A program made the position numbers and the translations under genes. From positions 3,108,001 through 3,172,000 of the forward strand of contig NZ_CP029693.1 of the NCBI RefSeq assembly GCF_003228315.1: 64,000 nt of DNA, given 5' to 3'. A model generated the notes under the pieces. The model was not told the origin of the DNA, searched no databases, and saw only the letters and a program-made list of their open reading frames with translations. Source of the stretch: Pseudomonas putida. Its GTDB lineage: Bacteria; Pseudomonadota; Gammaproteobacteria; Pseudomonadales; Pseudomonadaceae. Positions 39,629 to 51,744 of this stretch are shown one piece after another (the stretch's first letter is position 1; each line of letters opens with the position of its first letter).

Positions 39629-39672
39629 TCATCCAATCATAGGATGAATTTTCTGACATGTTAGTCAACATG
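39629..39672. promoter_or_regulatory. Two palindromes upstream of the GntR gene, candidate operators
   Basis: TCATCC-N7-GGATGA at 39629-39647 and CATGTTAGTCAACATG at 39657-39672 are both dyads of the size bound by GntR dimers, 14 and 42 bp before the start codon. Autoregulation is inferred from position. Confidence 0.55.
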
Positions 39673-39694
39673 ATCCAGGACGGCAACCATCCCC

Positions 39695-39794
39695 GTAGGA
39701 GCGAGCATGCTCGCGATGGTCGTTAACGATAACTCTGGGCAACTGACACCCAGCGGCGTTCTTCAGTCCATCGCGAGCATGCTCGCTCCTACAG
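39695..39794. repeat. REPIN, 100 bp
   Basis: Member of the 100-bp subfamily; both stems carry GAGCATGCTCGC. It lies between the GntR promoter and the terminator of the aap operon. Confidence 0.88.
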
Positions 39795-39818
39795 GGGGGC
39801 GTGTGCTTTTTCGGGCAA

Positions 39819-39850
39819 AAATAAACCCGGAACACAGTCCGGGTTTATTT
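39819..39850 (-). terminator. Intrinsic terminator of the aap operon
   Basis: Perfect 13-bp arms AAATAAACCCGGA and TCCGGGTTTATTT around a 6-base loop, 16 bp after the aapP stop. The A/T ends serve as the U-tract on the minus strand. Confidence 0.9.
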
Positions 39851-39866
39851 CACTGCCGAGTTCAGA

Positions 39867-40631
39867 TCAATGCAGGATCTGACTCAAGAACAACTTGGTC
39901 CGATCATTTTGCGGATTATCGAAGAAGTCGTTCGGCGCGGCCTGTTCGACGATTTCGCCCTTGTCCATGAAGATCACGCGGTTGGCAACTGTGCGCGCAA
40001 AGCCCATTTCGTGGGTGACGCAGAGCATGGTCATGCCGTCTTCGGCCAGGCCGATCATGGTGTCCAGCACCTCTTTCACCATCTCCGGATCGAGTGCCGA
40101 AGTCGGCTCATCGAACAGCATGATTTTCGGTTTCATGCACAGTGCGCGGGCAATCGCCACACGCTGTTGCTGACCGCCGGACAGTTGCCCCGGGTACTTG
40201 TGCGCCTGCTCCGGAATGCGTACGCGCTCCAGGTAATGCATGGCGATTTCCTCGGCCTTGCGCTTGGGCATCTTGCGCACCCACATCGGCGCCAGGGTGC
40301 AGTTCTGCAGGATGGTCAGGTGCGGGAACAGGTTGAAGTGCTGGAACACCATGCCGACTTCACGGCGGATCGCTTCGATCTGCTTGAGGTCGTTGGTCAG
40401 CTCTGTGCCATCGACCACGATGCGGCCCTGCTGGTGCTCTTCCAGGCGGTTGAGGCAGCGGATGGTGGTGGACTTGCCGGAACCCGACGGGCCGCACAGG
40501 ACGATGCGCTCGCCCTGCTTGACGTTGAGGTTGATGTCTTTCAACACGTGGAACTGGCCGTACCACTTGTTCACGCCCTGCATCTGAATAATGCCTTCAG
40601 GGTTCACAGGCTGTTTGATTGCTTCGCTCAT
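39867..40631 (-). CDS. aapP: General L-amino acid ABC transporter, ATP-binding protein
   Basis: ATPase of 254 residues energising amino-acid import. Walker [11 protein letters not shown]-loop [12 protein letters not shown], signature [15 protein letters not shown] and Walker [15 protein letters not shown] are all intact. Last of four genes aapJ-aapQ-aapM-aapP, 28 bp after aapM and followed by a strong terminator. The ATG at 40631 gives [10 protein letters not shown]; the open frame to 40721 runs into aapM. Confidence 0.96.
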   Translation of the reverse strand: MSEAIKQPVNPEGIIQMQGVNKWYGQFHVLKDINLNVKQGERIVLCGPSGSGKSTTIRCLNRLEEHQQGRIVVDGTELTNDLKQIEAIRREVGMVFQHFNLFPHLTILQNCTLAPMWVRKMPKRKAEEIAMHYLERVRIPEQAHKYPGQLSGGQQQRVAIARALCMKPKIMLFDEPTSALDPEMVKEVLDTMIGLAEDGMTMLCVTHEMGFARTVANRVIFMDKGEIVEQAAPNDFFDNPQNDRTKLFLSQILH

Positions 40632-40659
40632 CGGAAAACTTCCTAAATTAGGTAGCGAC

Positions 40660-41757
40660 TTAGCGCTTGTGGCCTGTGTCCAGCTTGCGTTCCAAATGCA
40701 TGGAGTAGCGGGACATACCAAAACAGAAAATCCAGAACACCAGGGCGGCGAACACGTAGCCTTCAGTGGCCATGCCCAGCCATTTCGGATCGGCGGCGGC
40801 TTGCTTGACGCTGTTGAGCAGGTCGAACAGGCCGATGATGATCACAAGGCTAGTGTCCTTGAACAGCGCGATGAACGTGTTGACGATGCCGGGGATCACC
40901 AGCTTCAGGGCTTGCGGCAGAATCACCAGGCCCATGCTGCGCCAGTAGCCCAGGCCCATCGCCGCGGCTGCTTCGTACTGACCTTTTGGAATCGCCTGCA
41001 GACCGCCACGCACCACTTCGGCCACGTAGGCCGACTGGAACATGATCACGCCGATCAGCGCCCGCAGCAGTTTGTCGAAGTTCATGCCTTCGGGCAGGAA
41101 CAGCGGCAGCATCACCGAGGACATGAACAGCACCGTGATCAACGGCACGCCGCGCCAGAACTCGATGAAGGTCACGCAGACCACGCGAATCGCCGGCATG
41201 TTCGAACGACGACCCAACGCCAGGACGATACCCAGCGGCAACGCACCGGCAATACCGACGGTGGCGATCACAAGGGTCAGCATCAGGCCGCCCCACTGGC
41301 TGGTCGCCACTTGCGTGATGCCGAACACGCCGCCGTGCAACAGGCACCAGGCGATGATCGGGTAGATCACCAGGAAGCTCAGGCCATACACCGCTTTGCG
41401 CGGGAAGCGCTTGATGAACAACGGTGCCGCGCCGAGGACCGCCAGCCACACGGTCAGGTCCACGCGCCAGCGCAGTTCCGGCGGGTAGTAGCCGTACATG
41501 AACTGGCCGAAACGCTGCTGGATGAACACCCAGCAGGCGCCTTCCTTGGTGCAGTCGGCGCGGGTGGTGCCGACCCAGTTGGCGTCGAGAATCGCCCAGT
41601 GAAGGATGGGTGGAACCACCAGGTAGATCAGGTAGAACGCGAACAGGGTCAGCAGGGTGTTGAGCCAGCTGGAGAACATGTTCGCGCGCATCCACGCCAC
41701 CACGCCGATGCTGCTGCTCGGTGGGGGCATGTCGGGTTTGAATGTATGAGTGCTCAT
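40660..41757 (-). CDS. aapM: General L-amino acid ABC transporter, permease
   Basis: Inner-membrane permease of 365 residues. A long first part with several helices is followed by the HisM/ArtQ-type permease domain, with the EAA loop [38 protein letters not shown] near residues 255-290. It starts 10 bp after aapQ. Confidence 0.95.
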   Translation of the reverse strand: MSTHTFKPDMPPPSSSIGVVAWMRANMFSSWLNTLLTLFAFYLIYLVVPPILHWAILDANWVGTTRADCTKEGACWVFIQQRFGQFMYGYYPPELRWRVDLTVWLAVLGAAPLFIKRFPRKAVYGLSFLVIYPIIAWCLLHGGVFGITQVATSQWGGLMLTLVIATVGIAGALPLGIVLALGRRSNMPAIRVVCVTFIEFWRGVPLITVLFMSSVMLPLFLPEGMNFDKLLRALIGVIMFQSAYVAEVVRGGLQAIPKGQYEAAAAMGLGYWRSMGLVILPQALKLVIPGIVNTFIALFKDTSLVIIIGLFDLLNSVKQAAADPKWLGMATEGYVFAALVFWIFCFGMSRYSMHLERKLDTGHKR

Positions 41758-41767
41758 GCGCTTTTCC

Positions 41768-42949
41768 TTACCGCTCGATCAGCGCAATGCGCTTGTTGTA
41801 CCAGTTCATCAGCAGGGAAATGCTGATACTGATCGCCAGGTACACGCTCATGGTGATCGCAATCACCTCGATGGCCTGGCCGGTCTGGTTCAGCACGGTC
41901 CCGGCGAACAGCGACACCATTTCCGGATAACCGATACCGGCGGCCAGCGAGGAGTTTTTCACCAGGTTCAGGTATTGGCTGGTCAGCGGCGGGATGATCA
42001 CGCGCAGGGCTTGCGGGATGATCACCTTGCGCAGGGTCGGACCGTTGCGCAGGCCCAGCGAGTGCGCCGCCTCGGTCTGGCCGTGGCTGACCGACTTGAT
42101 GCCCGAACGCACGATCTCGGCGATGAACGCCGCGGTGTACACGGTCAGGGCCAGGGTCAGGGCCAACAATTCCGGGATCAGCACCCAGCCACCAACGAAG
42201 TTGAAACCCTTGAGCACCGGCATTTCCCAGTGCACCGGCGCGCCGAAGATCAGGACGCACAGCGCCGGGATCACCAGGAACATCGCCAGGCCGACCCAGA
42301 ACTTGTGGAACGGCTCGCCGGTTGCCTCGAAGCGCTTGGTCGCCCAGCGACTCATCAGCACGATGGCGACGATTGCCACGACGATGCTGACCACGAACGG
42401 CCAGAAACCGTCGGCCATCAGCGCGGCCGGCATGTTCAGGCCGCGGCTGCTGACGAAGAAGGTATCGCCGAAGTTGTGGCTGTTGCGCGGCCCCGGCATG
42501 GTCAGGAACACCGCGAAATACCAGAACAGGATCTGCAGCAGTGGCGGGATGTTACGGAAAACCTCCACATACACGGTCGCCAGTTTGGCGATGATCCAGT
42601 TCTTCGACAGGCGGGCCACGCCGATGATGAAGCCGAGGATGGTCGCCAGAACCACGCCGATGAAGCTCACCAGCAAGGTGTTGAGCAGGCCGATGACAAA
42701 CACGCGGGCATAGCTGTCCGCTTCGGTGTAGTCGATCAGGTGTTGAGCGATGCCGAACCCGGCACTGCGCTCCAGAAAGTCGAAACCGGAGGTAATGCCC
42801 CGGTGCTGAAGGTTGGTCTGGGTGTTGTCGAACAGGTACCAGCCCATCGAGACCACCGCGACAATGGTGATGATCTGGAAAAGCCACGCACGCACTTTGG
42901 GATCGCTGAGGCTGAGCCTCTGCTTTGGTGCGCCGATTGAATTTTGCAT
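41768..42949 (-). CDS. aapQ: General L-amino acid ABC transporter, permease
   Basis: 393-residue permease, partner of AapM. The start QRLSLSDPKVRAWLFQIITIV leads into a first helix, with a large periplasmic loop after it. The HisM-type domain carries EIVRSGIKSVSHGQTEAAHSLGLRNGPTLRKVIIPQAL. It is separated from aapJ by 65 bp that hold a strong hairpin. Confidence 0.95.
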   Translation of the reverse strand: MQNSIGAPKQRLSLSDPKVRAWLFQIITIVAVVSMGWYLFDNTQTNLQHRGITSGFDFLERSAGFGIAQHLIDYTEADSYARVFVIGLLNTLLVSFIGVVLATILGFIIGVARLSKNWIIAKLATVYVEVFRNIPPLLQILFWYFAVFLTMPGPRNSHNFGDTFFVSSRGLNMPAALMADGFWPFVVSIVVAIVAIVLMSRWATKRFEATGEPFHKFWVGLAMFLVIPALCVLIFGAPVHWEMPVLKGFNFVGGWVLIPELLALTLALTVYTAAFIAEIVRSGIKSVSHGQTEAAHSLGLRNGPTLRKVIIPQALRVIIPPLTSQYLNLVKNSSLAAGIGYPEMVSLFAGTVLNQTGQAIEVIAITMSVYLAISISISLLMNWYNKRIALIER

Positions 42950-42979
42950 GAAGTGCCCCGGAAATAATGGAACAGAACA

Positions 42980-43006
42980 TCACCCGGCAGTTGGCCTGCC
43001 GGGTGA
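42980..43006 (-). other. Intercistronic hairpin between aapJ and aapQ
   Basis: Perfect 11-bp arms TCACCCGGCAG and CTGCCGGGTGA with a 5-base loop, directly after the aapJ stop. No U-tract follows, so it is more likely an mRNA-stabilising or processing structure than a terminator. Such structures are known to raise binding-protein over permease levels in ABC operons. Confidence 0.75.
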
Positions 43007-43014
43007 TAGAACCA

Positions 43015-44046
43015 TCAGCGCACTGGTGGTGCGTATTGAATGCCGCCGTTGTTCCACAGCGCGTTCAGGCCGCGGTCGATTTCCAGCGGAGTGCTCTTGC
43101 CGAGGTTTTTCTCGAACACTTCACCGTAGTTGCCGACCTGCTTGACGATCTGCACAACCCAGTCTTTCTTCACTTTCAGGTCTTTGCCGTATTCACCGTC
43201 GGTACCCAGCAGACGAGCGACGTCCGGGTTCTTGGTGGACTTGGCGTCGGCGTCGACAGTCTTGGAAGTCACACCGGCTTCTTCGGCGTTGAGCATGGCG
43301 TAGCCAACCCAGCGCACGATGGCCAGCCACTCGTCGTCGCCGTTACGCACGACCGGGCCCAATGGTTCCTTGGAAATGGTTTCCGGCAGAACGACGTAGT
43401 CCTTCGGCGCGGCCAGCTTGCTGCGCTGGGCGAACAGCTGGGATTTGTCGGAGGTCAGCACGTCGCAACGACCGGATTCCAGCGACTTGGCGCTTTCATC
43501 GGAGGTGTCGAAAGTGATCGGGGTGTATTTCAGGCCGTTGGCGCGGAAGTAGTCCGACACGTTCAGTTCGGTGGTGGTACCGGCCTGGATGCAGATGGTT
43601 GCGCCATCCAGTTCCTTGGCACTCTTCACGCCCAGCTTGTTGTTGGCCAGGAAGCCGATGCCGTCGTAGTAGGTGATGAAGCCCGGGAATTTCAGGCCCA
43701 TGCCGGCGTCACGAGAGCTGGTCATGGTGGTGTTGCGCGACAGGATGTCGATTTCGCCCGACTGCAGCGCGGTGAAGCGCTCTTTGGCGTTCAACTGACT
43801 GAACTTGACCTTGGTCGCATCGCCGAATACGGCAGCGGCCACAGCGCGGCAGTAGTCAGCGTCGATACCCACGATCTTGCCGGTGGAGTCCGGAACCGAG
43901 AAGCCTGGCAGACCATCGCTGACGCCACACTGCACGAAACCTTTCTTCTGCACTGCATCCAGGGTTGCACCCGCCTGAGCGAACCCGCTGACACCGAGAA
44001 CTGTTGCTGCAGTCACGATGGCCAGGGTGGATTTCAACATCTTCAT
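43015..44046 (-). CDS. aapJ: General L-amino acid ABC transporter, periplasmic binding protein
   Basis: 343 residues. The signal peptide runs to about residue 25 (MKMLKSTLAIVTAATVLGVSG, cleavage near FAQAGAT). The mature family-3 binding protein begins LDAVQKKGFVQCGVSDGLPGFSVPDSTGKIVGIDADYCRAVAAAVFGD. Two Cys pairs (QCGVS, YCRAV; CIQAG, RCDVL) are typical of AapJ. First gene of the operon; transcription starts in the 468-bp spacer upstream. Confidence 0.96.
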   Translation of the reverse strand: MKMLKSTLAIVTAATVLGVSGFAQAGATLDAVQKKGFVQCGVSDGLPGFSVPDSTGKIVGIDADYCRAVAAAVFGDATKVKFSQLNAKERFTALQSGEIDILSRNTTMTSSRDAGMGLKFPGFITYYDGIGFLANNKLGVKSAKELDGATICIQAGTTTELNVSDYFRANGLKYTPITFDTSDESAKSLESGRCDVLTSDKSQLFAQRSKLAAPKDYVVLPETISKEPLGPVVRNGDDEWLAIVRWVGYAMLNAEEAGVTSKTVDADAKSTKNPDVARLLGTDGEYGKDLKVKKDWVVQIVKQVGNYGEVFEKNLGKSTPLEIDRGLNALWNNGGIQYAPPVR

Positions 44047-45171
<1,125 letters not shown>

Positions 45172-45282
45172 ACGTTTTACCGGCATTTTCCTGTTTAAAA
45201 GCGCCCTTTGATCCATCCCCCTACGCCGCGCCCGTTTCTTGCATTACACTGGCCGGCGTACATTCCTTAACCAATTGATGAG

Positions 45283-46755
45283 ATGACCGTGCTCAAAGCA
45301 CTCAAGAAAATGTTCGGTAAAAGCGAGACTGAGCAACTCGCGCCAGTCCCCAGTGTGCCGTCGCCCTCCCACGGCCATCGCGGTGACGCCAGCCAGGCCG
45401 GGCAATCTGCTCCCGCCGCCACACCGAAACGCGAACCTGAACCGGCGCCTGCCACCCCCGTAGCCGAACCGGCCCGCAACGAAACCCCGAAACCTGCCAG
45501 GCCGCGTCGCGAACCCAAGCCCAAGGCACCGGTCATTCCATGGAAGCTCGAAGACTTCGTCGTCGAACCCCAGGAAGGCAAGACCCGCTTCCACGATTTC
45601 AAACTCGCCCCGGAACTGATGCACGCCATCCAGGACCTGGGCTTTCCTTATTGCACGCCGATCCAGGCTCAGGTGCTGGGCTTCACCCTCGCGGGCAAAG
45701 ACGCCATCGGCCGCGCCCAGACCGGTACCGGCAAGACCGCGGCGTTCCTGATTTCGATCATCACTCAACTGCTGCAGACCCCGCCGCCGAAAGAGCGCTA
45801 CATGGGCGAGCCGCGGGCGCTGATCATCGCGCCGACCCGCGAACTGGTGGTGCAGATCGCCAAGGATGCCGCGGACCTGACCAAATACACCGGCCTGAAC
45901 GTCATGACGTTCGTTGGCGGCATGGACTTCGACAAGCAGCTCAAGTACCTCGAAGCCCGTCACTGCGACATCCTCGTGGCCACGCCGGGCCGTCTGCTGG
46001 ACTTCAACCAGCGCGGCGACGTGCACCTGGACATGGTCGAAGTGATGGTGCTGGACGAAGCCGACCGCATGCTCGACATGGGCTTCATCCCGCAGGTGCG
46101 CCAGATCATTCGCCAGACACCGCCGAAGTCCGAACGCCAGACCCTGCTGTTCTCCGCGACCTTCACCGACGACGTGATGAACCTCGCCAAGCAGTGGACC
46201 ACCGACCCTGCCATCGTCGAAATCGAAGCCACCAATGTGGCCAGCGACAACGTCGAGCAGCACATCTACGCGGTGGCCGGCGCCGACAAATACAAGCTGC
46301 TCTACAACCTGGTCAACGACAACGGTTGGGAACGGGTGATCGTGTTCGCCAACCGAAAGGATGAAGTGCGCCGCATCGAAGAGCGCCTGGTGCGCGACGG
46401 CATCAACGCCGCGCAGCTGTCGGGCGACGTGCCGCAACACAAGCGCATCAAGACCCTGGAAGGTTTCCGCGAAGGCAAGATTCGCGTGCTGGTAGCCACC
46501 GACGTGGCCGGTCGCGGCATTCACATCGACGGCATCAGCCACGTGATCAACTTCACCCTGCCGGAAGTACCGGACGACTACGTGCACCGCATCGGCCGTA
46601 CCGGTCGCGCGGGCGCTGACGGCGTGTCCATCAGCTTTGCCGGTGAAGACGACTCCTACCAGCTGCCGTCCATCGAGGCGATGCTGGGCAAGAAGATCAA
46701 CTGTGAAACGCCACCCACGCACCTGCTGCGTGCGGTGGAGCGCAAGCGTCCATAA
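45283..46755 (+). CDS. rhlB: ATP-dependent RNA helicase RhlB, DEAD-box
   Basis: 490 residues. The first 85 form a low-complexity, Pro- and Arg-rich tail (residues 15-85), followed by the helicase core: Q motif [13 protein letters not shown], Walker [25 protein letters not shown] ([13 protein letters not shown]), SAT (FSATFTDD), and [10 protein letters not shown]. RhlB usually works with the RNA degradosome or in mRNA turnover. It is followed by a strong terminator and then the dau genes. Confidence 0.95.
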   Translation: MTVLKALKKMFGKSETEQLAPVPSVPSPSHGHRGDASQAGQSAPAATPKREPEPAPATPVAEPARNETPKPARPRREPKPKAPVIPWKLEDFVVEPQEGKTRFHDFKLAPELMHAIQDLGFPYCTPIQAQVLGFTLAGKDAIGRAQTGTGKTAAFLISIITQLLQTPPPKERYMGEPRALIIAPTRELVVQIAKDAADLTKYTGLNVMTFVGGMDFDKQLKYLEARHCDILVATPGRLLDFNQRGDVHLDMVEVMVLDEADRMLDMGFIPQVRQIIRQTPPKSERQTLLFSATFTDDVMNLAKQWTTDPAIVEIEATNVASDNVEQHIYAVAGADKYKLLYNLVNDNGWERVIVFANRKDEVRRIEERLVRDGINAAQLSGDVPQHKRIKTLEGFREGKIRVLVATDVAGRGIHIDGISHVINFTLPEVPDDYVHRIGRTGRAGADGVSISFAGEDDSYQLPSIEAMLGKKINCETPPTHLLRAVERKRP

Positions 46756-46773
46756 CGGACCCGATGTGAAAAG

Positions 46774-46807
46774 AGGCGCAGCCGGAAACGGACTGCGCTT
46801 TTTTTTT
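46774..46807 (+). terminator. Intrinsic terminator after rhlB
   Basis: GCGCAG (46776-46781) and CTGCGC (46793-46798) arms around CCGGAAACGGA, followed by nine T residues. Confidence 0.92.
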
Positions 46808-46842
46808 GCCCGGCTATTTATCGGCAAGCGCTTGCGAGACAG

Positions 46843-46872
46843 AACTAAAAGTCCATAATAGACAAATTAGTT
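46843..46872. promoter_or_regulatory. Dyad operator upstream of dauB, candidate DauR site
   Basis: Outer arms AACTAA (46843-46848) and TTAGTT (46867-46872) surround a core GTCCATAATAGAC at 46851-46863, 25 bp before the dauB ATG. The 12-mer TCCATAATAGAC matches TCCATATTGGAC upstream of the binding-protein gene at 50.8 kb in 10 of 12 positions. Confidence 0.6.
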
Positions 46873-46896
46873 TATTCGCCGCTCCCGGAGCCGACC

Positions 46897-47844
46897 ATGT
46901 CCAGCACCCCCTACGTGATCACCCAACCTCAGGCCCGCGAGCTATTGGCCCAGGTCGACGTGCCGCAGATCCTGCGCAAACTGTTCCGCGACCTGGCCGC
47001 CGGGCAAGCGGTACAACCTGCGCAGCAACTGGTCGAGTTTCCACAGGGCGCTGGCGACTTCATCAACTACTTGGGTGTACTGGCTGAAGATGGCGTGTAC
47101 GGGGTCAAGACCTCGCCGTACATCGTGCGTGAACAGGGGCCGCTGGTCACCGCCTGGACCTTGCTGATGTCGATGCAGACCGGCCAGCCGCTAATGTTGT
47201 GCGATGCGGGCGAGTTGACCACCGCGCGCACCGCCGCGACCACCGCCGTGGCCGTCGATGCCCTGGCGCCGCTGAAAGCGTCTCGCCTGGCGATCATCGG
47301 CAGCGGCAAAGTGGCCCAGGCCCACGTGCATTACGTGAAGGGCCTGCGCGACTGGCAGAGCATCAGTCTGTACTCGCCGGGCCTGCGCGAAAGCAGCGCC
47401 GAGGAACAGGCCCACATCACAAGCCTCGACCCGCGCATGACCATCGCCGACAGTCGCGAGGCCGCGATGGCCGACGCCGATGTGATCATGCTGTGCACCT
47501 CGTCCGCCGGCCCGGTGATCGATCCGTCCACCTTGAGCAAACCGGCGCTGATCAGCTCCATCAGCACCAACGCCCCGCGCGCCCATGAAGTACCGCCCCG
47601 GAGCCTCAACGACATGCAGGTGTTCTGCGACTATCGCCTGACCACCCCAGGCTCGGCCGGTGAAATGTTGATCGCCGGCGAACAGCATGGCTGGAATTCG
47701 AGCGCCATCGTCGGCGACCTGCCCGACCTGCTCAGCGAAAAAGTGCAGCGTCCGGTCTACGACCGCCACGTGTTCTTCCGCTCGATCGGCCTGGGCCTGG
47801 AAGACATTGCGCTGGCCAATGCCATCTATCGCCTTCAGCACTAA
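46897..47844 (+). CDS. dauB: NAD(P)H-dependent arginine dehydrogenase-like, ornithine cyclodeaminase/mu-crystallin family
   Basis: In P. aeruginosa DauB reduces the 2-ketoarginine imine made from D-arginine to L-arginine. This 315-residue homologue has the ornithine-cyclodeaminase architecture: ARTAATTAVAVDALAP, the nucleotide-binding AIIGSGKVAQAHVHYVKGL near residue 130, and the C-terminal FFRSIGLGLEDIALANAIY. The name rests on family plus gene order dauB-dauA-dauR after rhlB. A GGAG precedes the ATG. A REPIN separates it from dauA. Confidence 0.88.
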   Translation: MSSTPYVITQPQARELLAQVDVPQILRKLFRDLAAGQAVQPAQQLVEFPQGAGDFINYLGVLAEDGVYGVKTSPYIVREQGPLVTAWTLLMSMQTGQPLMLCDAGELTTARTAATTAVAVDALAPLKASRLAIIGSGKVAQAHVHYVKGLRDWQSISLYSPGLRESSAEEQAHITSLDPRMTIADSREAAMADADVIMLCTSSAGPVIDPSTLSKPALISSISTNAPRAHEVPPRSLNDMQVFCDYRLTTPGSAGEMLIAGEQHGWNSSAIVGDLPDLLSEKVQRPVYDRHVFFRSIGLGLEDIALANAIYRLQH

Positions 47845-47853
47845 CGCCTCCCC

Positions 47854-49115
<1,262 letters not shown>

Positions 49116-49204
49116 TTATCCCCCCGCGTGACGTGTCGACACGATTGCGTCACACTTTCAGAGCCCCGTTATCCGGGGCGCTGAAGCTGCCCGGAGCCCG
49201 CCGT

Positions 49205-49846
49205 ATGAACGCCCCCGAAAAAGACCCGTACCAGAGCGATGTATCCCTGGATAACTTCCGGGCGATCGCCGATGCCATCGCCACGTTGTTTTTCCCTCAC
49301 GCCGAAGTGGTGTTGCACGACCTGCGCACGCAAAAGGTCGATTACATCGCCAACAACCTCTCCAAGCGCGAAATCGGGGACGACTCCTCGCTGGAAGACA
49401 TGCTCAGCGAAGAGGTCAGTGAACGAAACATCGGGCCGTACGAAAAGCTCAATTGGGATGGTCAGAAGATTCGCAGCGTCAGCACCGTACTGCGCGACGG
49501 CGAAGGTCATCCACTGGGCGTGCTGTGCATCAACCTGAATATTTCGCTGTTCGAGAACGCCAAGGCCGCGCTGGACCTGTTCCTCTCGCCAACCAAACTG
49601 ATCCCGCAACCGGACTCACTGTTTCGCGACGACTGGCAGGAGCGGATCAACACCTTTCTCCACGCCTGGCTGCGCGAGCGGCAACTGAGCCTGAACCTGC
49701 TGACCCGTGATCACAAACGGGAACTGGTGCTGGCACTGCATGCGGAAGGGGCATTCAAGGGCAAAAGCTCGTCGAACTACGTGGCCAACGTGCTGAACAT
49801 GGGGCGGGCGACGGTGTACAAGCATTTGAAGGAATTGAAGGGCTGA
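49205..49846 (+). CDS. dauR: YheO-type transcriptional regulator of D-arginine catabolism
   Basis: 213 residues. An N-terminal YheO-like PAS domain (NFRAIADAIATLFFPHAEVVLHDL, then GHPLGVLCINLNIS) is followed by a C-terminal helix-turn-helix (SNYVANVLNMGRATVYKHLKEL). DauR represses dauBA in P. aeruginosa. The ATG at 49205 fits the PAS start; the open frame to 49112 does not. A GCCCCG/CGGGGC hairpin at 49163-49179 lies in the dauA-dauR gap. Confidence 0.9.
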   Translation: MNAPEKDPYQSDVSLDNFRAIADAIATLFFPHAEVVLHDLRTQKVDYIANNLSKREIGDDSSLEDMLSEEVSERNIGPYEKLNWDGQKIRSVSTVLRDGEGHPLGVLCINLNISLFENAKAALDLFLSPTKLIPQPDSLFRDDWQERINTFLHAWLRERQLSLNLLTRDHKRELVLALHAEGAFKGKSSSNYVANVLNMGRATVYKHLKELKG

Positions 49847-49877
49847 GCCTTTGGATTTCCATAGACGGGTCCGGCCT

Positions 49878-49953
49878 CATCGCGAGCAAGCTTTGCTCCC
49901 ACAGGTTTTATGCCGCTCACAAAACCTGTGGGAGCAAAGCTTGCTCGCGATGG
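49878..49953. repeat. REP pair, CAAGCTTTGCTCC type
   Basis: Opposed pair built on GCAAGCTTTGCTCCCACAGG, a third stem variant, lying between convergent dauR and the binding-protein gene, 7 bp from the latter's stop. As in the 29071 pair, the GTGGGAG ends point inward. Confidence 0.82.
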
Positions 49954-49960
49954 CGGTTGA

Positions 49961-50737
49961 TCAATCGCCGTAGATATCAGACTTGAAATACTTCTCGGAA
50001 ATCTTCTGATACTCGCCATTGGCGCGAATACCATCAATGGCCGAATTCAACTGGCTCACCAACTCGGTATTGCCCTTGCGCACTGCAATCCCGGCGCCCT
50101 CGCCCACGTACTTCGGATCCTTCAACTCAGGCCCGACAAAGGCATAGCCCTTGCCGCGCGGCATCGACAAAAAGTCATTGAGCGGGATGGTGTCGGCAAA
50201 TACCGCGTCCAGACGGCCGGCCGCCAGGTCCATGTAGATCTCTTCATTGTTGCCGTAGCGCTTGACGACGACGCCCTTGGGTTCGAACACCTCGGTGGCG
50301 TAACGGTCGGTGGTGGTCGCACGCTGCACGCCGACGGTCTTGCCCTTGAGGCTGGCGTACTGGTCGTCCACCACCGCGCCTTCCTTCATCACCAGGCGCG
50401 AAGAGGTGAAGTAGTACTTGTGGGTGAAGTCCACCGACTTCTTGCGATCGTCGTTGATGGTCATGGACGACAGCGCCATGTCGATTTTCTTCACCTTCAG
50501 GGAAGGAATCAGACCGTCGAACTCACCTTCGACCCACACGCACTTGACCTTCATCTCGGCGCACAGGGCATTGCCGATGTCGTAGTCGAACCCGACGATC
50601 TCGCCCTTGTCGGTCTTGGAAGCAAACGGTGGATAAGCGGCCTCGATACCGATACGCAAGGTTTTCTCGGCGGCATACAGGCTGGAGCACGCCAACAGGC
50701 TCAGGGCCAGACCGGTGATGAGGGGGAACTTCTTCAT
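49961..50737 (-). CDS. Periplasmic amino acid-binding protein, lysine/arginine/ornithine type
   Basis: 258 residues. Signal peptide [24 protein letters not shown], cleaved near residue 22; the Cys at 17 is not in a clean lipobox. The mature part begins [38 protein letters not shown], close to ArtJ/ArgT/AotJ proteins, with [16 protein letters not shown] and [12 protein letters not shown]. Position beside dauBAR suggests basic amino acids, perhaps D-arginine. No permease genes adjoin, so it must use one encoded elsewhere. Confidence 0.9.
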   Translation of the reverse strand: MKKFPLITGLALSLLACSSLYAAEKTLRIGIEAAYPPFASKTDKGEIVGFDYDIGNALCAEMKVKCVWVEGEFDGLIPSLKVKKIDMALSSMTINDDRKKSVDFTHKYYFTSSRLVMKEGAVVDDQYASLKGKTVGVQRATTTDRYATEVFEPKGVVVKRYGNNEEIYMDLAAGRLDAVFADTIPLNDFLSMPRGKGYAFVGPELKDPKYVGEGAGIAVRKGNTELVSQLNSAIDGIRANGEYQKISEKYFKSDIYGD

Positions 50738-50815
50738 ATTCGTTCTCTCGCGGGTTGTTGTTGGTTTGGCAAGACAGAAGAAAAAGCGAAAACGGGGGAA
50801 AGGCCTTTTTTTGTA

Positions 50816-50848
50816 CTTATAAATCCATATTGGACTTTTATGTATAAG
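50816..50848. promoter_or_regulatory. Dyad operator upstream of the binding-protein gene
   Basis: Outer arms CTTATA (50816-50821) and TATAAG (50843-50848) enclose TCCA-TAT-TGGA (50824-50834). It lies 79 bp before the start codon and shares its core with the dauB operator candidate. Confidence 0.6.
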
Positions 50849-50929
50849 GCGTCAATGAGGCAAATGCAGCCCGTGCCGGCCGATGGTCGGGTGGTGAGTT
50901 TTCAAGATATTTGGTGATGCAGATGACGC

Positions 50930-51021
50930 CATCGCGGGCAAGCCTTGCTCCCACAGGTTTTGAGTTGTTCCAAAAATAGGGAACGACGCAAATCCTGTAG
51001 GAGCAAGGCTTGCCCGCGATG
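50930..51021. repeat. REP pair, CAAGGCTTGCC type
   Basis: Two REP cores in opposite orientation, one ending CCCACAGG and the other CCTGTAGG, joined by their CACAGG/CCTGTAG ends, 24 bp past the moaE stop. Like 29071 and 49878 this pair has the reverse polarity to the REPINs. Confidence 0.82.
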
Positions 51022-51045
51022 GCTTACTTGAGAGCGATACAGGCC

Positions 51046-51498
51046 TTACTGCTTCCAGCGATCCGCCGCCGCATGATCACTGTCACGCCCTTCAACCCAA
51101 CGCGGCCCATCGCTGGTGTTCTCTTTCTTCCAGAACGGCGCGCGGGTTTTCAGGTAGTCCATCACGAAGGCGCAGGCATCGAAGGCGGCCTGACGGTGGG
51201 CGCTGGCGGCACCCACGAATACGATCGGCTCGCCCGGCTCCAGGGCGCCGATGCGATGCAACACTTCCAGTTTGAGCAACGGCCAGCGCTGCTCGGCCTC
51301 GGTGGCGATCTTGCCGAGGGCTTTTTCAGTCATGCCCGGATAGTGTTCGAGAAACATCCCGGCCACATCGAGGCCGTCATTGAAATCACGCACGTAGCCG
51401 ACAAAACTCACCACCGCGCCGACGCCGACATTGGCGGCGTGCATGGCGTTGACTTCGGCCCCTGGATCGAACGGCTCGGGCTGCACACGGATCGCCAT
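51046..51498 (-). CDS. moaE: Molybdopterin synthase catalytic subunit
   Basis: 150 residues. Transfers sulfur from MoaD thiocarboxylate to precursor Z (cyclic pyranopterin) to form molybdopterin. Conserved blocks are VGAVVSFVGYVRDFN, EHYPGMTEKALGKI, HRIGALEPGEPIVFVGAASAHRQAAFDACAFVMDYLK and FWKKE near the end, which holds the catalytic Lys. It starts 3 bp after moaD. Confidence 0.96.
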   Translation of the reverse strand: MAIRVQPEPFDPGAEVNAMHAANVGVGAVVSFVGYVRDFNDGLDVAGMFLEHYPGMTEKALGKIATEAEQRWPLLKLEVLHRIGALEPGEPIVFVGAASAHRQAAFDACAFVMDYLKTRAPFWKKENTSDGPRWVEGRDSDHAAADRWKQ

Positions 51499-51501
51499 GG
51501 T

Positions 51502-51744
51502 TCAGCCCCCGGTCACGGTCGGAAAAAAAGCCACTTCATCGCCATCGACCACCGGCTCGTCGAGCTGGCACAGGTCTTCGTTGCGCGCGCACATCAGGTT
51601 CTGCTCGCTCAGCACCTCGGCACCCTCTCGCCGGGCCAGCAGCGCCCGCACGTCGTCGACGGTGGCGAACGGGCCTTCGACCCTCACCGAATCCACACCC
51701 AGGGCTTCACGGTAACGGGCAAAAAACTTCACGGTGACGTTCAT
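51502..51744 (-). CDS. moaD: Molybdopterin synthase sulfur carrier subunit
   Basis: 80-residue ubiquitin-like protein ending in the required Gly-Gly (FFPTVTGG), which is adenylated and thiocarboxylated. [16 protein letters not shown] is the start. The ATG at 51744 overlaps the moaC stop by 4 bp. A longer frame to 51837 lies inside moaC and is rejected. Confidence 0.95.
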   Translation of the reverse strand: MNVTVKFFARYREALGVDSVRVEGPFATVDDVRALLARREGAEVLSEQNLMCARNEDLCQLDEPVVDGDEVAFFPTVTGG

